Position numbers and translations under genes: made by a program. This document shows, piece after piece, positions 32,772 to 35,123 of a stretch of DNA of 35,123 nucleotides; within the stretch, counting starts at the first letter, position 1, and each line of letters starts with the position of its first letter. Below the pieces are notes generated by a model, which was given only the letters and a program-made list of their open reading frames with translations, was not told where the DNA came from and searched no databases. The stretch covers positions 1 through 35,123 of the forward strand of contig CALJKN010000116.1 of NCBI GenBank assembly GCA_937973585.1. Reading direction: 5' to 3'. This DNA is from an uncultured Helicobacteraceae bacterium (GTDB lineage: Bacteria; Campylobacterota; Campylobacteria; Campylobacterales; UBA6016).

Positions 32772-33012
32772 TTTGCGCCGCCTTTATCGCCGTGATAAGC
32801 TTTTTGCATATCGTAGGGTCTGCGTATTCAACGCCCCCGCTTCCATCTTGCCTACAATACAAAAGAGCCGGAGCGTTCACAAAGATACACTCCAAAACAT
32901 CTTTTGCCGTAGCGGTTTTGCGGCATAGGCCGTCCGCTTTTAACTGCTCCTTAAGGGCTTGATAATTTGCGCCGCAATCTGCCGCTATTTGTCTAAGGTC
33001 GGTTTTTTTCAT
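32764..33012 (-). CDS. Small hypothetical protein of the alpA operon
   Basis: This 82-residue protein begins with a helix-turn-helix-like stretch (KKTDLRQIAADCGANYQALKEQLKADGL) and has a Cys-containing middle (DVLECIFVNAPALLYCRQDG). Its start overlaps the AlpA-like gene stop (ATGA), and its 3' end overlaps the next gene by 8 bp. I do not recognise it further. Tight overlaps argue for a real co-translated gene. Confidence 0.6.
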   Translation of the reverse strand: MKKTDLRQIAADCGANYQALKEQLKADGLCRKTATAKDVLECIFVNAPALLYCRQDGSGGVEYADPTICKKLITAIKAAQNA

Positions 33013-33185
33013 ATTCCGTCACCCGCTAATGCGTCAAGGTCTGATTTAAGAACCAGCGTTACCCTCTCGGATAGTTTGCGGGTTTTAATTTTGCCCTGTT
33101 TAATATAGTTCCAAAGAGTAGCTTTTGATACTCTAAGGTATTGTGCCGCTTCTAGCGGTCTCAAGTATGGATTATTGTTATCCAT
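33009..33185 (-). CDS. AlpA/excisionase-like helix-turn-helix protein
   Basis: This 58-residue protein has the HTH_17/AlpA plan: YLRPLEAAQYLRVSKATLWNYIKQGKIKTRKLSERVTLVLKSDLDAL. P4 satellite Alp and related excisionases of this size activate integrase expression or excision. AGGAGAG lies five bases before the ATG and is embedded in a small hairpin. The stop overlaps the next start by 4 bp. It heads the operon that continues to the Rep-like gene, so it is the likely switch of the element. Confidence 0.82.
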   Translation of the reverse strand: MDNNNPYLRPLEAAQYLRVSKATLWNYIKQGKIKTRKLSERVTLVLKSDLDALAGDGI

Positions 33186-33191
33186 AATTCT

Positions 33192-33209
33192 CTCCTAAAA
33201 ATGTAGGAG
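33192..33209 (-). promoter_or_regulatory. Hairpin that can hide the alpA ribosome site
   Basis: CTCCTA (read on the minus strand at 33209-33204) can pair with TAGGAG (33197-33192), a 6-bp stem with a 6-base loop. The second arm is the Shine-Dalgarno sequence of the AlpA-like gene. Folding would block translation, and the upstream leader hairpins may compete with it. Confidence 0.4.
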
Positions 33210-33440
33210 GCAAAATTGCCGTTTTCTCTTGCCTTATTTACAAAAACAAGGCAAAATCCCATTGTATTTAATGGGACGACAACTACTTAAGAGGGGTTGT
33301 TTGGATATGCGGTAACATACCCAAACAAAAAACACTCACTTAAGTGCCTCAATGTTTGACCTTATAAATCGGCCAGCCTCTAACCATCCGCATCAAACTT
33401 TTAACTTTTACGTACGGTCTAATAGCGAATTACGGAAACT

Positions 33441-33446
33441 ATTATA
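33441..33446 (-). promoter_or_regulatory. Candidate -10 element of the alpA operon
   Basis: On the minus strand TTTTGTTATAATAG gives a consensus TATAAT. The -35 position (about 33464-33469) does not match TTGACA, as usual in Campylobacterota. It would give a leader of about 250 nt before the AlpA-like gene. Confidence 0.5.
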
Positions 33447-33485
33447 ACAAAACCCAAAATCTAATCTTTCGCTTTTTCTTATTGT

Positions 33486-33586
33486 GCTATAGCGCATAGT
33501 AAAACCCTGCATTTTTGACCATTTTTATGCTATAGCATAATCGTTATTTGCTCGAAACTTAAAGCTATATCGTTATATGCTCAAAA
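33486..33586. promoter_or_regulatory. Operator-like cluster: GCTATAGC palindromes and direct repeats
   Basis: A perfect 16-bp palindrome at 33525-33540 (TTATGCTATAGCATAA) lies with a shorter copy GCTATAGC at 33486-33493 and a degenerate one near 33564. Two similar 17-bp direct repeats start at 33540 and 33569 (ATCGTTATxTGCTC, then AAA after one base). They sit just upstream of the alpA-operon promoter and are suited to a dimeric regulator. Confidence 0.55.
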
Positions 33587-33613
33587 TATTTACCCAAAAA
33601 AATGGCTTTTACT

Positions 33614-34930
33614 CTATTTCAAACTATCCAAATAATCGCTCCACCACTCCAAAAGCGGTTTCATCTGCTCCGTGTAGTCTGCCTTATGGGTGTAGGCTCT
33701 TACCTGTCCTTTGCTTTCGTGGTGGTCTAGTACCGCCTCCCTGACCTCAAACGGGGCTTTGTGTAGGTGCGCTTTTGTATCGGTAAGGCTCCTAAATGTA
33801 CCTCTAAAACTATGCGTTGTTTGTTTGCGCCCTGCGGCTTCATCTGTAAAGCCCATCGACCGCAACGCTTTGTTTAGAGTCTCTAACCCTAAATGCTTTT
33901 TAAAGTCTTTTATCCCGTGAAATACCCATACGCCCCACCCCGTGAGCTTTTGCGTCTCTTTTAGTATCTCTATCGCTTGAGGCGGTATCGGTAGTCTGAA
34001 ATCTGCAAAGTTTTTGTTTTTTGTTTTCATCTCGGAGCGTGGTATCTTGATAATTGCATTTTCAAAATCTACATACTCCCATTTGAGGGCGCATAGGTTT
34101 TCAGCTCTTAACGGCAAATAGCATATAAGACGCAAAGCCTGTCTAGTTATCACCTGACCGTGATAATTGTCTATCGCCTTTAGTAGCTCCGATAATATTT
34201 TTTCGTCTGTTATTTTTGGGTAGTGTTGTTTTGTGTGTTGTTGCAAAGAGTCTTTTTTTGAGATGTTGGAGATGATATTAAAATCGGCGTGGTTTTCACT
34301 AATAGCAAAGAGCCAAAGGCGGTTACAGTCGGTAAGTAGTCGGTGGGCTGTTTCTACTGCCGTCTGCTCCTTTTTGCGTATTGCTTCCAAAAGTTCGGCG
34401 TGTGTTATCTCTCCGATATGCTTTGAGCGTACAATGTTGCGGTTTTCGTCATACTCTGAAAAGTGCGGCAAAATATCCCGCTCAAACGCCCTTACCCTCT
34501 TTTTGTGGGTGTTTTCGTCATATCTGCTTTTTATAGTATCAAGCCAACGGCTTAAGACAAGGTGAATTTGTCCGGCTGATTGTACCTTTTGGTTTTCATT
34601 TTGTACCTTTGCCGCTTCTTTTTGTACCTTTTTGTTTTCTACGGGGTCTATGCTTTGGGATATTAACTCCATTAGCTCATTTCGTTTTGAGCGTGCTAAT
34701 GCAAGGCTAACGGTGGGATAGTTGCCGAAAGTGGTTTTTTTGGCTTTGCCGTTTATCGTGTAGCGTATCGTCCAAACTTTGGAGCCTATGGCTTTTATGT
34801 TTAGATATAAGCCGCCGCCGTCTGCAATGAGATAATCTTTATCTTTGGGCTTTGCGCTTTTGATTGTAGTATCGGTTAGTAGGTCTTTGCCGCTTGCTTT
34901 AGCTCTTTTGTTTGCGGTCTCCATAGCCAT
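33614..34930 (-). CDS. int: P4-type tyrosine integrase
   Basis: This is a 438-residue site-specific recombinase. The N-terminal DUF4102 arm-binding domain (DTTIKSAKPKDKDYLIADGGGLYL ... FGNYPTVSLALAR) is followed by a core-binding domain and a catalytic domain with Arg in LPLRAENL, HSFRGTFRS (His, Arg), LDHH and the nucleophile Tyr in VRAYTHKA. A linker with three KVQ heptads (about 104-125) is encoded by the DNA motif TTGTACC, which also occurs upstream. GGTACA overlaps the start region, suggesting autoregulation. The motif set is complete, so the enzyme should be active. Confidence 0.93.
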   Translation of the reverse strand: MAMETANKRAKASGKDLLTDTTIKSAKPKDKDYLIADGGGLYLNIKAIGSKVWTIRYTINGKAKKTTFGNYPTVSLALARSKRNELMELISQSIDPVENKKVQKEAAKVQNENQKVQSAGQIHLVLSRWLDTIKSRYDENTHKKRVRAFERDILPHFSEYDENRNIVRSKHIGEITHAELLEAIRKKEQTAVETAHRLLTDCNRLWLFAISENHADFNIISNISKKDSLQQHTKQHYPKITDEKILSELLKAIDNYHGQVITRQALRLICYLPLRAENLCALKWEYVDFENAIIKIPRSEMKTKNKNFADFRLPIPPQAIEILKETQKLTGWGVWVFHGIKDFKKHLGLETLNKALRSMGFTDEAAGRKQTTHSFRGTFRSLTDTKAHLHKAPFEVREAVLDHHESKGQVRAYTHKADYTEQMKPLLEWWSDYLDSLK

Positions 34931-34932
34931 TT

Positions 34933-35008
34933 TGTACCTCTTTGATTGTACCTTTTAAATTGCGTTTGTAGAGGTAGAATAGCAAAGGTACACTAAAAGG
35001 TACAATGA
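34933..35008. repeat. Right GGTACA/TGTACC repeat cluster upstream of integrase
   Basis: TGTACC occurs at 34933 and 34947, and GGTACA (its complement) at 34987 and 34999. The two pairs form a large inverted arrangement that includes the integrase ribosome-site region. The second pair, as a 24-bp block (34985-35008), recurs at the left end. The likely role is integrase arm binding and autoregulation. Confidence 0.55.
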
Positions 35009-35032
35009 TGTTATGGATTTAGTGGGTTTTCG

Positions 35033-35123
35033 TTAGATTAACATAGAGTAACAAAAGCGATTAAAGGCTTGATTTTACGGGGTTAAAAGGCTTTTTTAGA
35101 TTGTGTTAAATGATAGAGTGGTG
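35033..35123 (+). repeat. Right end repeat (attR-like), cut by the window end
   Basis: Tandem decamers TTAGATTAAC and ATAGAGTAAC are followed by AAAAGCG, TAAAG and TTGATTTTACG, matching the left repeat over 54 bp with seven mismatches. Further matching pieces (GATTGT, AAATGATAG, TGGTG) run to the window end, so the repeat may extend beyond 35123. Confidence 0.65.

Larger units (their letters stand above)
33186..33613. other. Regulatory region upstream of the alpA operon
   Basis: About 430 bp with no gene, between the integrase stop and the AlpA-like start. It contains a candidate -10 (33441-33446, minus strand), palindromes around GCTATA, several hairpins in the putative long leader (GGCAAAATTGCC about 33209-33220; TTGCCTT/AAGGCAA about 33229-33254; CCCATT/AATGGG about 33258-33275; TTGTTTGG/CCAAACAA about 33297-33326) and the CACTTAAGTG palindrome near 33340. 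Confidence 0.55.
30265..35123. mobile_element. Small integrative element (about 4.8 kb), integrase-AlpA-Rep type
   Basis: The element is bounded by an imperfect direct repeat, with 47 of 54 positions alike by eye (30265-30318 and 35033-35086). The similarity may continue past the window end at 35123. It carries a P4-type integrase at one end, an AlpA-like regulator, two small proteins, a probable replication initiator and small membrane-protein ORFs. No capsid, terminase, relaxase or resistance gene is visible. Its compact int-alpA-rep content fits a phage-satellite-like or mini-IME element. The true att core and the right boundary cannot be fixed from this window. Confidence 0.7.

Noticed and set aside
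33186..33613. CRISPR array or origin iterons
   Set aside because: The repeats are two or three imperfect copies with uneven spacing and no spacers of constant length; an operator cluster is the simpler reading.

Overview
The window looks like a chromosomal segment of a free-living sulfur- or hydrogen-metabolising Campylobacterota (Epsilonproteobacteria; Sulfurimonas/Sulfuricurvum-like). This is inferred from AT-leaning dense coding, many ATGA-type gene overlaps, the style of the Fe-S, FecR, CheX and sensor-kinase proteins, and extended -10 promoters without a clear -35. No rRNA, tRNA or CRISPR array was recognised.

Region 1 (1-9.6 kb). A plus-strand HIT hydrolase is followed by a minus-strand operon that reads from 9587 down to 533: periplasmic tandem rhodanese, Tat-exported type II DMSO-reductase-family molybdoenzyme (alpha), NarH-like Fe-S beta subunit, a gamma subunit that joins an ethylbenzene-dehydrogenase-type haem b domain to a cytochrome c, a small Cys-containing periplasmic protein, a TorD-like chaperone, a polyferredoxin and an mtgA transglycosylase. 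Together they describe a periplasmic respiratory oxidoreductase with its own maturation factors. Its substrate cannot be read from the sequence, but the rhodanese points to sulfur or selenium chemistry. An 11-bp-spaced tandem motif upstream looks like a response-regulator site.

Region 2 (9.8-20.1 kb). An Mrp-type ATPase that lacks the usual CxxC is followed by a signalling island. It has a SiaA-like membrane PP2C phosphatase, a CheY-like receiver, a histidine kinase, a SiaB-like kinase, a SiaC-like (DUF1987) partner-switch protein and an HD-GYP c-di-GMP phosphodiesterase, with a second, divergent PP2C phosphatase. The second phosphatase, the kinase and the HD-GYP protein share the same N-terminal helix. 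I propose that this helix is a docking element for the SiaC-like protein, so one phospho-switch could control three outputs. FecR-like and CheX-like genes face the island.

Region 3 (20.2-30.2 kb). This holds an efflux operon (MipA/OmpV, TolC, adaptor, RND pump), continuing into a CrtI-like FAD oxidoreductase, a flavodoxin-fold quinone reductase, a membrane protein with a winged-helix regulator, and a PAS histidine kinase.

Region 4 (30.2 kb to the end). This is a very small integrative element (about 4.8 kb). It is bounded by an imperfect 54-bp direct repeat (30265-30318 and 35033-35086) and carries a P4-type tyrosine integrase, an AlpA-like regulator with a possibly occluded ribosome site, two small DNA-binding-type proteins, a probable replication initiator, small membrane-protein ORFs, a candidate structured RNA ending in a strong terminator, and repeated GGTACA motifs at both ends and inside the integrase gene.
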